Positions 13,764-21,831 of a DNA stretch of 37,924 nucleotides are shown in pieces. Source of the stretch: Deltaproteobacteria bacterium. GTDB lineage: Bacteria > Myxococcota_A > UBA796 > SXON01. The notes beneath the pieces were generated by a model, which made no database searches, was not told the origin of the DNA, and saw only the letters and a list, made by a program, of their open reading frames with translations. Each line of letters starts with the position of its first letter. The stretch's first letter is position 1. The stretch lies in the NCBI GenBank assembly GCA_014191855.1, contig BJHF01000029.1, positions 1 through 37,924 on the forward strand, written 5' to 3'. The translations under genes were made by a program, and so were the position numbers.

Positions 13764-15998
13764 CTACGAGCCCAGGGGCCGCCTGAGCGGCGGGGAGGGG
13801 GCGCCAACCTTCGCCCCCGCCAGCGGAGCGCCATCTCCCCCGACGGGCGTGAGCATCTTCGGGTTCAACACGAAGCGCATCGCCTCCTCGAAGCTGATGC
13901 GCCCCGCCTCATACGCCTCCTTCAATGCGTAATCCATGGTGATCATCCCCTCGCGCCGCGCCGTCTCCATCGAGTTGTGGATCTGGTGGAGCTTGTCGTC
14001 GCGGATGAGCGCTCGCACGGCCGGCGAGCCCAACAGCACCTCAAACACCGCGGTGCGGCCTTTCCCCGACTTGTGGGGGAGCAGGCGCTGCGACACGACG
14101 CCGAGCAGGCATGAAGCGAGCATCGCACGAGCTTGATCCTGCTGATGGCTCGGGAAGGTGTCCACGATCCGGTCCACCGTCTGCGGCGCATCGTTGGCGT
14201 GGAGCGTCGCCATGACCAAGTGCCCGGTCTCCGCGGCGGTGATGGCGGCGCTGATGGTCTCCGCGTCGCGCATCTCACCGACCAGCACAACGTCGGGGTC
14301 CTGCCGCAAGATGTACTTCAACGCGGCGGAGAAGCTCATGGTGTCGGCGCTCACCTCCCGCTGGTCGATGGTCGCGAGGCGGCTGGTGTGAACGAACTCG
14401 ATCGGATCCTCGATGGTGATGATTCGGCAGGCACGGGCCCGGTTTACGCGGTCGACCAGGCACGCGAGCGTCGTGCTTTTGCCTGAGCCCGTGGGGCCGA
14501 CCACGAGCAGCAGCCCCTGCGGGCGCTCCGACATCCGCAGCACGGCCTCTGGGAGGCCGAGCACATCTGCATCCGGCACCGTCGAGGAGATCGCGCGTAA
14601 TGCCGCGGCCATCTGCCCTTTCTGGTAATAGGCGTTCACCCGGAAGCGGCGCCCGTCGGCGATGGCCAGCGCGAAGTCCACCTCCCGCTCGATCTCGTAG
14701 ATCGCGCGCTGCCGCGCGGTCATCACGGAATACAGGAGGGTGCGCATATCCGCCTCTGACAAGGGGACTTCGTCCATCGGCACCAGCTCGCCGCACACGC
14801 GCACGATGGGAGGGCGACCCGCGGTAAGGTGCAGGTCCGAAGCGCCGCGACCGTCCGCCGCCGCCAGCAGCGCGCGGAGGTCCAGCCCGTGGTCCGTCTG
14901 ATCCGCGTTGGCGCGGAACGCGGTGGACCCGGGCGACATGCCTCGGGCGAGCAGGGCGAACTCGTCGGGGTTGGAAGCCGCCGCCACGCCCACCTCGTAG
15001 GTGATGGTGTTCGCGCGGTGCAGACGGAGCAGGGACTGGTTGAAGGGCACGTTCAACGGGTCGTTCGAGCCCCGCATGAGATCTTGGAGCTCCTCTACGC
15101 GCTGCTCCCGAAGTAGTCGCGACACCGGCGGGGTGTTCGCCAGCACCTCCGCGGCCAGCACCCGCCCGCGCCCGTCCGCCCGGGGCAGGAGCCGCTGGGA
15201 AACGATGCCGACGAGGCACAGCGAGAGGTCGAGCGCGGCCTGGGTGCGCATGGCGTCTGGAAAATAGGCCAGGATCCGCTGGAGGGTTTGCGTGGCGTCG
15301 ACGGCGTGCACGGAGGCCAGCACGAGGTGCCCGGTGAGCGCCGCGGACACGGCGACGCCCATCGTCTCCGCGTCGCGCATCTCACCGACGAGGATCACGT
15401 CGGGGCTCTGCCGCACAACCTGCCGCAGCGCCGCCTGAAAACTCACGCTGTCCGAGCCGATCTCGCGCTGCGTTACCCGAGAGAGGATGTCCTGGTGAAC
15501 GAACTCGATGGGATCTTCGATGGTGACGATGTGCGCCGCGCGGGCGCGGTTGATCTGGTGAATGAGCGCCGCGAGCGTCGTGCTTTTGCCTGAACCGGTG
15601 GCGCCGGTAACGAGCACGAGGCCCCGCGGCTGCGCAACGAAGGACGCCAGCCCGTCGGGCAGGCCGAGGGTGGCCAGATCGATCGCACCCGGCGGCACCG
15701 ACCGGGCCACGAGGCCCAGCGCGCCTTGTTGCCGCAAAAGCGAGAGCCGCAGCCGCTTGCCGTTGGGGAGCGTCACCCCGACGTCGAGATCTCCCGTTTC
15801 TTCGAAGCGACGCCGCGCGAGCGGCGTGACGAGCGACTCCACCAGCTCGCGCAGCGCGGCCACCGGAGTGGCGGGCTCGTTGATGACGCGGAGCTGCCCG
15901 TGGATCCGCGCCGCAGGCGGCTTGCCTTCCGTGAGAAACAGGTCGGAGGCGCCAGCGGCCTCCATCTTTCCGAGCAGATCAACGAGCAGGGTGGCCAT
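13764..15998 (-). CDS. Tandem PilU-PilT-like type IV pilus retraction ATPase
   Basis: This 744-residue protein contains two complete PilT/VirB11-type secretion ATPases. The first (about 1-350) has Walker A GATGSGKST at 132-140, Asp box TIEDPIEF, Walker B VILVGEMRDAE and His box SVHAVDA with His231. The second (about 372-715) has GPTGSGKST at 501-509, TIEDPIEF, VVLVGEMRDAE and TLHANDA with His600. Only the second half keeps the PilT retraction motif (VRALIRDDKLHQI, 661-673); the first has the degenerate PPVSRLLREQRVEEL and PilU-like LQRILAYFP. ATG 15998 has a strong AGGGGGGAGGAC ribosome site. Usual PilT or PilU is about 340-390 residues, so this is a fusion or in-tandem duplication. It would power pilus retraction from the cytoplasm. 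No other pilus gene is in the window. Confidence 0.92.
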   Translation of the reverse strand: MATLLVDLLGKMEAAGASDLFLTEGKPPAARIHGQLRVINEPATPVAALRELVESLVTPLARRRFEETGDLDVGVTLPNGKRLRLSLLRQQGALGLVARSVPPGAIDLATLGLPDGLASFVAQPRGLVLVTGATGSGKSTTLAALIHQINRARAAHIVTIEDPIEFVHQDILSRVTQREIGSDSVSFQAALRQVVRQSPDVILVGEMRDAETMGVAVSAALTGHLVLASVHAVDATQTLQRILAYFPDAMRTQAALDLSLCLVGIVSQRLLPRADGRGRVLAAEVLANTPPVSRLLREQRVEELQDLMRGSNDPLNVPFNQSLLRLHRANTITYEVGVAAASNPDEFALLARGMSPGSTAFRANADQTDHGLDLRALLAAADGRGASDLHLTAGRPPIVRVCGELVPMDEVPLSEADMRTLLYSVMTARQRAIYEIEREVDFALAIADGRRFRVNAYYQKGQMAAALRAISSTVPDADVLGLPEAVLRMSERPQGLLLVVGPTGSGKSTTLACLVDRVNRARACRIITIEDPIEFVHTSRLATIDQREVSADTMSFSAALKYILRQDPDVVLVGEMRDAETISAAITAAETGHLVMATLHANDAPQTVDRIVDTFPSHQQDQARAMLASCLLGVVSQRLLPHKSGKGRTAVFEVLLGSPAVRALIRDDKLHQIHNSMETARREGMITMDYALKEAYEAGRISFEEAMRFVLNPKMLTPVGGDGAPLAGAKVGAPSPPLRRPLGS

Positions 15999-16029
15999 GT
16001 CCTCCCCCCTATCGTTGTAAGCTCGCCGG

Positions 16030-17736
16030 GTGACGCTCCGACATGGCCGAGCCGTGCTTGCCGCCGGCGTGCTCCTCTCCGCCTGGCTGCGCCTGGGTGG
16101 CCTGGATCGCGAAAGCCTTTGGCTGGACGAGCTGTATTCCGTGCACGTCGCGACGCGAAGCTCCTGGGCGGAGCTCTATGCCAGCCTCGCGCTCGACGTG
16201 CACCCTCCCCTGTGGTTCGCGCTGCTCCATCTGCTACCCGAAGCGGGCGAAGCCGGCTGGCGGGTCCCGAGCGCGCTGGTGGGCGTCGCGGGCGTGGTTT
16301 TCGCCGCGCTGCTCGCCCGAAGGCTCGCGGGCGGGGGCGTTCACGGCGGTCGCGCCATGCTGCTCGCCACCGGCCTCGTGGCCACCGCCCCAAGCCTCGT
16401 GCTGATCGACCGCGAGGCGCGCGCAAACGCCGCGTTGTCCGCCATCACCCTGGCCCTCATCGCGCTCTACCTTCGTCCCGAGGTACGCGGGTCGCGGGTC
16501 GCGATGGCTCTCCTCGCCGTGATCGTGGTGAACCTGCACCCCTTCGGTCCGTTCGTGCTCGTCGGTTTGGCGGCGTTTGCGTGGCTCGATCCTGGCGATG
16601 GCACGGAGCTGCCACTCAAACACGTCCTCGCCATCGCTGCCGTCGGTGTCGTCGCGATCGCCCCTTGGGCGCTTTCGGCGGGGGTCGGACAGGTACAGGG
16701 CTTCGCCGAGGACCCCTGGTACGCCGCTCCACCTGGCGACAGCCTTGGTTGGGTGCTCCGCGAGCTCAGCGACGGGCAACCTGGGCTCCTGGTCGTGCCC
16801 CTGCTCGGCATCACGATGGGCATGCAACAGGCGGGCGCCGGGGAGCGCCGCGCGCTGCTGCTGTTCGCCGCTTTCGCCGCCGCGCTCGTGCTCCTCCCGC
16901 AGGCCCTCTCGTACGGGTTCACCCCCGTCCTGCGCTCGCGGAGCGCCCTGCCGCTCTTGCCGATCTTGCTCGTGGCGGCCGCGATCGGCCTCGCTCGCGC
17001 GGGGCGCGTCGGCGCCGTGCTCGGCGCGCTCGCCTGCGCGGGCCAGGCGCTGGCCTCGTGGCACGCAACCCGGGTGGAAACCCGCCTGGAGCAATGGCGC
17101 GAAGCGGCCGCCTTCGTCGCTGAGCGCGCCACTCCGGCTGCGGTGGTGATCGCCAACCATCCCGACTTATGGAGGGTATACCTAAAAGAAGGCGTACAGC
17201 TCGCCCCGCTCGACAACCCCGGCGTCGATGCGAGCGCCGAGCTCTGGGTGTTGCTCGGGCACGGCGCCGAGCTCCCCCCCGGACTGTCGAACCTTCCCGT
17301 GGTTGAAGCCGCTGAGTTCTTCGGCGCGCGTGCGCTCCGGCTGGGTGGGTATTCGCGCGTCCTCAAGCTCGATGGCGTGGAGCCTGGGCTCGGAACTGTC
17401 GCCGGCCAAACAGCTCAACTCTGGGGCGCGGGGACCGTCGCGACCGAACCATTGCGCCTGCGGGGCGACTGCGCTGTCATCGTCCGCGCCCACGAGGACA
17501 CGGCGGGCACGGAGGCGGCCGAGCTTCGTGTGCGCCTGACGCGGAACGACGTCGCGATTCTCGACGACCGGCTTCGGGTTGGCGGGAACCCGCTGGAAAC
17601 GGGGCGAACGTTGGGGCTCGACGACCGCACGGAGGTCGGTGAGCTCCGGGCGACGGTGACCTTCGTGAACGACGCCGTCGTGGACGGGCAGGATCGGAAC
17701 GTGTACATCGACGAGGTTCGGGCGGAGTGCAGGTAG
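16030..17736 (+). CDS. GT-C membrane glycosyltransferase with C-terminal beta domain
   Basis: This 568-residue protein resembles the ArnT/PMT-type GT-C glycosyltransferases. About ten hydrophobic segments fill residues 8-350. The first external loop has LWLDELYSVHVATR with the acidic Asp-Glu pair typical of the catalytic site, and later DVHPPLWFALLH matches the conserved HPPL motif. After a soluble region (350-460) the last 100 residues look like a beta-sandwich ending in TFVNDAVVDGQDRNVYIDEV, which resembles the calcium-dependent xylan-binding modules (CBM60-like). The start is GTG 16030, 31 bases from the divergent PilU-PilT gene, with no obvious strong ribosome site. It probably moves sugars from a lipid carrier onto a periplasmic acceptor. 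Acceptor and sugar are unknown. Confidence 0.8.
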   Translation: MTLRHGRAVLAAGVLLSAWLRLGGLDRESLWLDELYSVHVATRSSWAELYASLALDVHPPLWFALLHLLPEAGEAGWRVPSALVGVAGVVFAALLARRLAGGGVHGGRAMLLATGLVATAPSLVLIDREARANAALSAITLALIALYLRPEVRGSRVAMALLAVIVVNLHPFGPFVLVGLAAFAWLDPGDGTELPLKHVLAIAAVGVVAIAPWALSAGVGQVQGFAEDPWYAAPPGDSLGWVLRELSDGQPGLLVVPLLGITMGMQQAGAGERRALLLFAAFAAALVLLPQALSYGFTPVLRSRSALPLLPILLVAAAIGLARAGRVGAVLGALACAGQALASWHATRVETRLEQWREAAAFVAERATPAAVVIANHPDLWRVYLKEGVQLAPLDNPGVDASAELWVLLGHGAELPPGLSNLPVVEAAEFFGARALRLGGYSRVLKLDGVEPGLGTVAGQTAQLWGAGTVATEPLRLRGDCAVIVRAHEDTAGTEAAELRVRLTRNDVAILDDRLRVGGNPLETGRTLGLDDRTEVGELRATVTFVNDAVVDGQDRNVYIDEVRAECR

Positions 17737-17813
17737 GCACCTGAAGCCGCCTCCGGTCCTCCCGGCCACCTGCCCCAGCGGTGTGCGGGGGGGAAGAACT
17801 CGCGCGCAGCCGG

Positions 17814-19979
17814 CTAGTGGCCGAGACGGGCATCCCCAAGGCGCCGCTGCGGAGCCCCCCGGCTGGCCACCGGCGCTCGCGGCAGCAACCGAGGTGATTC
17901 CTCGCGAACCGGCCCATGACGCCCACCCGCGAGCGCAACCACCCGGGCCGCATCCACGGGGTGCGAGAAGTAGAAGCCTTGTCCGTATGCACAGTGCAGC
18001 CCGAGCAGGTGCAACCACTGGGCCTCGTTTTCCACGCCTTCGGCAACGACTTCCATGCCCAGGGAGGTCGCGAGCGAGAGGATTGCGAGGATGATGGCCT
18101 CATCCTCCGGGCGGCCGGGGATGGCCTGCGTGAAGCTGCGGTCGATCTTCAGGCGATCAATCGGGAAACGGCGCAGGTAGCCGAGGGCGCTGTACCCGAT
18201 GCCGAAGTCGTCGAGGTGGATCTTCACGCCCCGCTCGCGAAGCTGGTGCAAGAGCTTCGCGACGGTGACCGGGTTCTCCATCAGCGCCGTCTCGGTGATC
18301 TCCAAAACGAGCCGCTCGGGCGGCAGCTTCGTTTCCCGGAGGCAAGCCTCCACCTCGGCGAGGAAGTCCGGACGGGCGAACTGGCGAGACGACACGTTGA
18401 CGGCGACGGTGAGCGCTGGGCTGGTGGTCAGCGCGGCAAGCTGCGCGCACGCCTCCCGCATCACCCAGGCGCCGACCTCGTCGATCAGGCCGGTTTCCTC
18501 CGCGATGGGGATGAACTCTGCGGGCTGAATGATGTGGCCATCGGGCGCGCGCCAGCGAACGAGCGCCTCGAAGCCGACCAGGGATTGGTCGGGGATCCGC
18601 ACGATCGGCTGGTAATTCACGAACAGTTCGCCTTTGGTGAGGGCGCGGCGCAGGCCGTTCTCGATGTCGAGTCGACCGGTCGCGGCGGCGTGATGCACCT
18701 CGCTGAACACTTCCGTGCACGCGCGGCCGGCGCGCTTCGAGCGGTACATCGCGATGTCCGCGTTCCGCAGCAGGTCCTCGGGGGTGTCGTCCGGGCCGGA
18801 GCGATGCACGATGCCGATGCTCACGCTCGCGAAAAGCTGATTGTTTCCCAGCAAGAACGGCTGGGCCATCATCCGATGTACCCGTGCCGCCAGCTCATCT
18901 GCCCGCGCCGGGCCGTCTACGCCCTCCACGAGCAGGGCGAATTCGTCCCCTCCGAGGCGCGCCACCGAGTCCCCCGGGCGCACGCTCATCCGCAGCCGCT
19001 GCGCCACCGCGACGAGCAGCCGGTCGCCAACGAGGTGGCCGAGACTGTCGTTGATCACCTTGAACCGGTCGAGATCGAGGAACAACACGGCGCAGCCTCG
19101 CAACGTGCCCGCGTCGCAGCGGGTAACGACGCTCTCCAGGTGCTCGAGGAAAGCCGATCGGTTCGCGAGGCCGGTGAGCGCGTCGGTCGTCGCCTGGTGC
19201 AGGAGCCGCGCCTCAACCACGCGGCGGTCGCTGATGTCGCCCTGCGAACCGGCCATGCGCTTCACCTGCCCCTGCGCGTCGCGCACGCCGAGCCCCCGGG
19301 TCCTCACCCAGCGCCACGCGCCATCGGCGTGCAGCATCCGATGTTCATGGTCGAACCCAGGCTGCTCCCCGCGCACGTGCCCCTGGAGCGCTGCGACGAG
19401 CCTTTCGCGATCGGCGGGATGCACCAGCGCCAACCAGTCCTCAAGCTCGCCTCCGAACTCCCCAACCGGCAGGCCGAGCATCGCCTCCCAGCGCTCCGAA
19501 ACAAAGAAGCGCCCACGCTCCAGATCCCAGTCCCAGATGCCGTCGTTGGCACCGGCCAGCGCGAGGCGGTACCGCTCCCGGCTCTCCAGCAGCTCCCGCT
19601 CGATGCGAGCCCGCTCCATCGCGTAGCGCAGCGATCGACGCACGACATCTGCGGTGAAGCTGCGCTTCACGAGGTAGTCCTGGGCACCGCGCGCGACCGC
19701 CTCCATCGCCACCTCGGGCTCGTCGATCCCGCTCTGCACCACGAAGGGCACATGGGGCGCCGCTGCGTGACACGCGAGGAAGGTCGGGAGGTTTCGGCTG
19801 TCGTCCACGCAGAGATCGACGAGCGCGACGTCGAAGGGCTCGGTGGCGAGGTGGGCGGTAGCCGCCGCCACGGAGGTGACGTGGACCACGTGGAAGGTCG
19901 AGGCGAGGCACCCCTGCAAGGTTTCCGCTTCGATTGGTGAGTCTTCGAGGAGGAGCAGGCGGGGGAGAGGAGGGTGCAT
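17814..19979 (-). CDS. REC-PAS-GGDEF-EAL cyclic-di-GMP signalling protein
   Basis: This 721-residue cytoplasmic protein has four domains. Receiver 1-120 has acidic Glu12-Asp13, phospho-acceptor Asp55 and Lys105. PAS/PAC follows at about 133-255. GGDEF at 262-425 has an intact GGDEF at 343-347, preceded by an RPGD inhibitory I-site (334-337). EAL at about 440-690 has FEALVRW (Glu471), LEITETALMEN, HLDDFGIGYSALGYL and VAEGVE. All key residues for both synthesis and breakdown of cyclic-di-GMP are present, so activity direction is probably set by phosphorylation or the PAS domain. The stop is TAG 17814. The histidine kinase gene lies 104 bases upstream on the same strand and is the natural partner. 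The PilU-PilT-like motor gene is nearby, but a functional link is inference. Confidence 0.94.
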   Translation of the reverse strand: MHPPLPRLLLLEDSPIEAETLQGCLASTFHVVHVTSVAAATAHLATEPFDVALVDLCVDDSRNLPTFLACHAAAPHVPFVVQSGIDEPEVAMEAVARGAQDYLVKRSFTADVVRRSLRYAMERARIERELLESRERYRLALAGANDGIWDWDLERGRFFVSERWEAMLGLPVGEFGGELEDWLALVHPADRERLVAALQGHVRGEQPGFDHEHRMLHADGAWRWVRTRGLGVRDAQGQVKRMAGSQGDISDRRVVEARLLHQATTDALTGLANRSAFLEHLESVVTRCDAGTLRGCAVLFLDLDRFKVINDSLGHLVGDRLLVAVAQRLRMSVRPGDSVARLGGDEFALLVEGVDGPARADELAARVHRMMAQPFLLGNNQLFASVSIGIVHRSGPDDTPEDLLRNADIAMYRSKRAGRACTEVFSEVHHAAATGRLDIENGLRRALTKGELFVNYQPIVRIPDQSLVGFEALVRWRAPDGHIIQPAEFIPIAEETGLIDEVGAWVMREACAQLAALTTSPALTVAVNVSSRQFARPDFLAEVEACLRETKLPPERLVLEITETALMENPVTVAKLLHQLRERGVKIHLDDFGIGYSALGYLRRFPIDRLKIDRSFTQAIPGRPEDEAIILAILSLATSLGMEVVAEGVENEAQWLHLLGLHCAYGQGFYFSHPVDAARVVALAGGRHGPVREESPRLLPRAPVASRGAPQRRLGDARLGH

Positions 19980-20083
19980 GGGATCGCCGGGTCAAACCCG
20001 ATTGTCGCTCATGCCTCTTGCCGTGTCAATAGGTCGCAGTGAAAAAATCCATGTTGGACAGTCACAAATGATCAAACACGCGG

Positions 20084-21313
20084 TCACGACACGACGCTGG
20101 ACGCTACGACAATTCGCCCCCCAGGCGCCTCAGCGGCAGGAAGCGAGACGTAAAACACGCTTCCTCCTCCCGACGCCGCCTCCACCCAGATCCTTCCGTT
20201 CGCACGCTCGACGACCTTGCGGCAGATGGAGAGGCCGAGCCCGTGCCCCATCGGAGCGCCCGCGGCCGCCAGCCGCGTGAGCGGACGGAAGATGGCCTCG
20301 CGCTGCTCCACGGGGATGCCCGGGCCGTTGTCGGCCACCGCGAGGATCCAACGGTCCCCGTCGCGCGCGGCCGAAACGTGGATTCGCGGCGGATCGCCAC
20401 CATATCGCAGCGCGTTCGCGACCAGGTTCTGCAGGATCTGTCGAAGCTGGTGCGGGTGGAGGCTCACTTCAGGGAGCGCATCCCGCGTAACGGTGCCGCG
20501 CGTTTCCGCGAGCAGCGCGGCGAGCTGATCCAGGACCTCGTCGAGCACATGGTCCGCGTGAGAGCGGGCGATCGCGTCGTTCGCGGCGCCGTCGCGCAAG
20601 TCTGCCAGCGCGCCGTCGACGAGCTCTTCGAGGCGGGTGTTGGCGTCGTAGAGCCGCGCGACCAGCGCCCCCGCCGCCTCCAGGTCCCCGGCCGCGAGCG
20701 CGGCGTCCATCCGCTCAAGCAACAGCCGCCCCGAGCGCGCGGGCTCTCGCAGATCATGCGCTACTTCCGCCGCGAACCGCGGTGCCCCCGACGCGACGCG
20801 AGCCGACTCCAACTCCCCTCGGGCAGCGGCCAACTCCGCGCGCAGTCCGAGCACAACGGCGTCGGGGGGCTCGCGCTCCGGAGCCGAGCCCGAAGCGCGA
20901 ACCGCGTCCCGAACCGGCGCCGGCGCGGCGGCCGGCCGCGCGACCGGCGGCCCCCAGCGCGCAAACAAACGCGCGACGCCCTCGATCGAGGCCGGCACCA
21001 TCTGCACGACGCGCGCTTCAAGGAGCGCGGCCACGAGGCCCGGCGCCGCCACATCGCCCATCACGACGATCTCGGCGTCCACAAATCTACGACGAACCGA
21101 GGCAATCACCGCACTTCCCTCCGCCCACGGCACGTCGAGCGCCACGACCACCGTGCCGGGCGAAGGCCCCGCAAACGCCTCGGCGAACGCCACCGCGTCG
21201 CTCACCATCACAACGGCGCCTCCGAGCCCAGCGGCGAGCACCGACGCCAACGCCGCCTCGGCGACAACGAGCACGGGCTCACGCGGGGGCAGGCACGAGC
21301 CGTCGGGGACCAT
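20084..21313 (-). CDS. Soluble histidine kinase with degenerate N-terminal receiver-like domain
   Basis: This 409-residue protein has no membrane segments. Residues 13-115 have the alternating beta/alpha pattern of a receiver (PVLVVAEAALASVLAAGL, VVVALDVPWAEG, IVVMGDV) but lack a clear acidic pair, so it may be a pseudo-receiver. A short coiled region leads to the H box EVAHDLREPAR with His186. The ATPase domain shows N box QNLVANALRYGG, G1 DNGPGIP, and G2 MGHGLGLSICRKVVE. It is a HisKA/HATPase kinase that probably phosphorylates the REC-PAS-GGDEF-EAL protein encoded next. ATG 21313 is preferred over the TTG three bases earlier; no strong ribosome site is seen. Confidence 0.9.
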   Translation of the reverse strand: MVPDGSCLPPREPVLVVAEAALASVLAAGLGGAVVMVSDAVAFAEAFAGPSPGTVVVALDVPWAEGSAVIASVRRRFVDAEIVVMGDVAAPGLVAALLEARVVQMVPASIEGVARLFARWGPPVARPAAAPAPVRDAVRASGSAPEREPPDAVVLGLRAELAAARGELESARVASGAPRFAAEVAHDLREPARSGRLLLERMDAALAAGDLEAAGALVARLYDANTRLEELVDGALADLRDGAANDAIARSHADHVLDEVLDQLAALLAETRGTVTRDALPEVSLHPHQLRQILQNLVANALRYGGDPPRIHVSAARDGDRWILAVADNGPGIPVEQREAIFRPLTRLAAAGAPMGHGLGLSICRKVVERANGRIWVEAASGGGSVFYVSLPAAEAPGGRIVVASSVVS

Positions 21314-21337
21314 CAACCGGGAACGTAACCGCGGCGA

Positions 21338-21811
21338 TCAGCCGCGCTTCGCAAGCCAGCGCATCAAGTTCTTTCGGGCCTGCCCCTGCACCTTGCGCCG
21401 CAGGAAGCCCGACCAACCCAGAAGCCAGCCGGGAAGCCCGAGCGCCTGGCGCGACCACCGCCAGAAGTCGAAGTGGTCCTCATGGGCGACCACCAGGCCG
21501 TCGTGAAACGTGAACCGCGCGGCGATGACGTTGTGAACCTTCCGCTTGGTCAAGCTGAAGGTGTACCAGGCCTCCCAGCGTGCCGTGCCCGACGTGTCGT
21601 CGGCCGAGACCTCCTTCAATTCCACGCGCAGGTCGGTGGCCCCTTCGCACAACGACGCCCACATCCCCGGCACCTCCCGCCCGACGAGGCCGGGGAACGC
21701 GGGATCGGAGAACGTGGCCTCAGGGGCGTACAGCGCCGCCATCGCCGCGCCCTCCTTTCGGTTGAACGCGGCGTAAAACTCCTGGAGCCGAGCGACGTTG
21801 GGGTGGGCCAT
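21338..21811 (-). CDS. NTF2-like (SnoaL/ketosteroid-isomerase fold) protein
   Basis: This 157-residue protein has the NTF2-like pattern: helix NVARLQEFYAAFNRKEGAAMAALYAPEATFSDPAFPGL, then strands including WEAWYTFSLTKRKVHNVIAARFTFHDGLVVAHEDHF shared across the SnoaL-like family. The C-terminal 35 residues are basic and aromatic (FLRRKVQGQARKNLMRW), which is atypical and may contact membrane or nucleic acid. ATG 21811 gives MAHPNVARL; the longer upstream reading is Gly-rich and overlaps the neighbour. It follows the DUF4139 gene by 20 bases on the same strand. No catalytic function can be assigned. Confidence 0.8.
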   Translation of the reverse strand: MAHPNVARLQEFYAAFNRKEGAAMAALYAPEATFSDPAFPGLVGREVPGMWASLCEGATDLRVELKEVSADDTSGTARWEAWYTFSLTKRKVHNVIAARFTFHDGLVVAHEDHFDFWRWSRQALGLPGWLLGWSGFLRRKVQGQARKNLMRWLAKRG

Positions 21812-21831
21812 GCGCCCCTCTATCCGCTCGG

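Noticed and set aside
17916..19940. 674-residue plus-strand frame opposite the GGDEF-EAL gene
   Set aside because: No domain, and the opposite frame is a complete four-domain protein.
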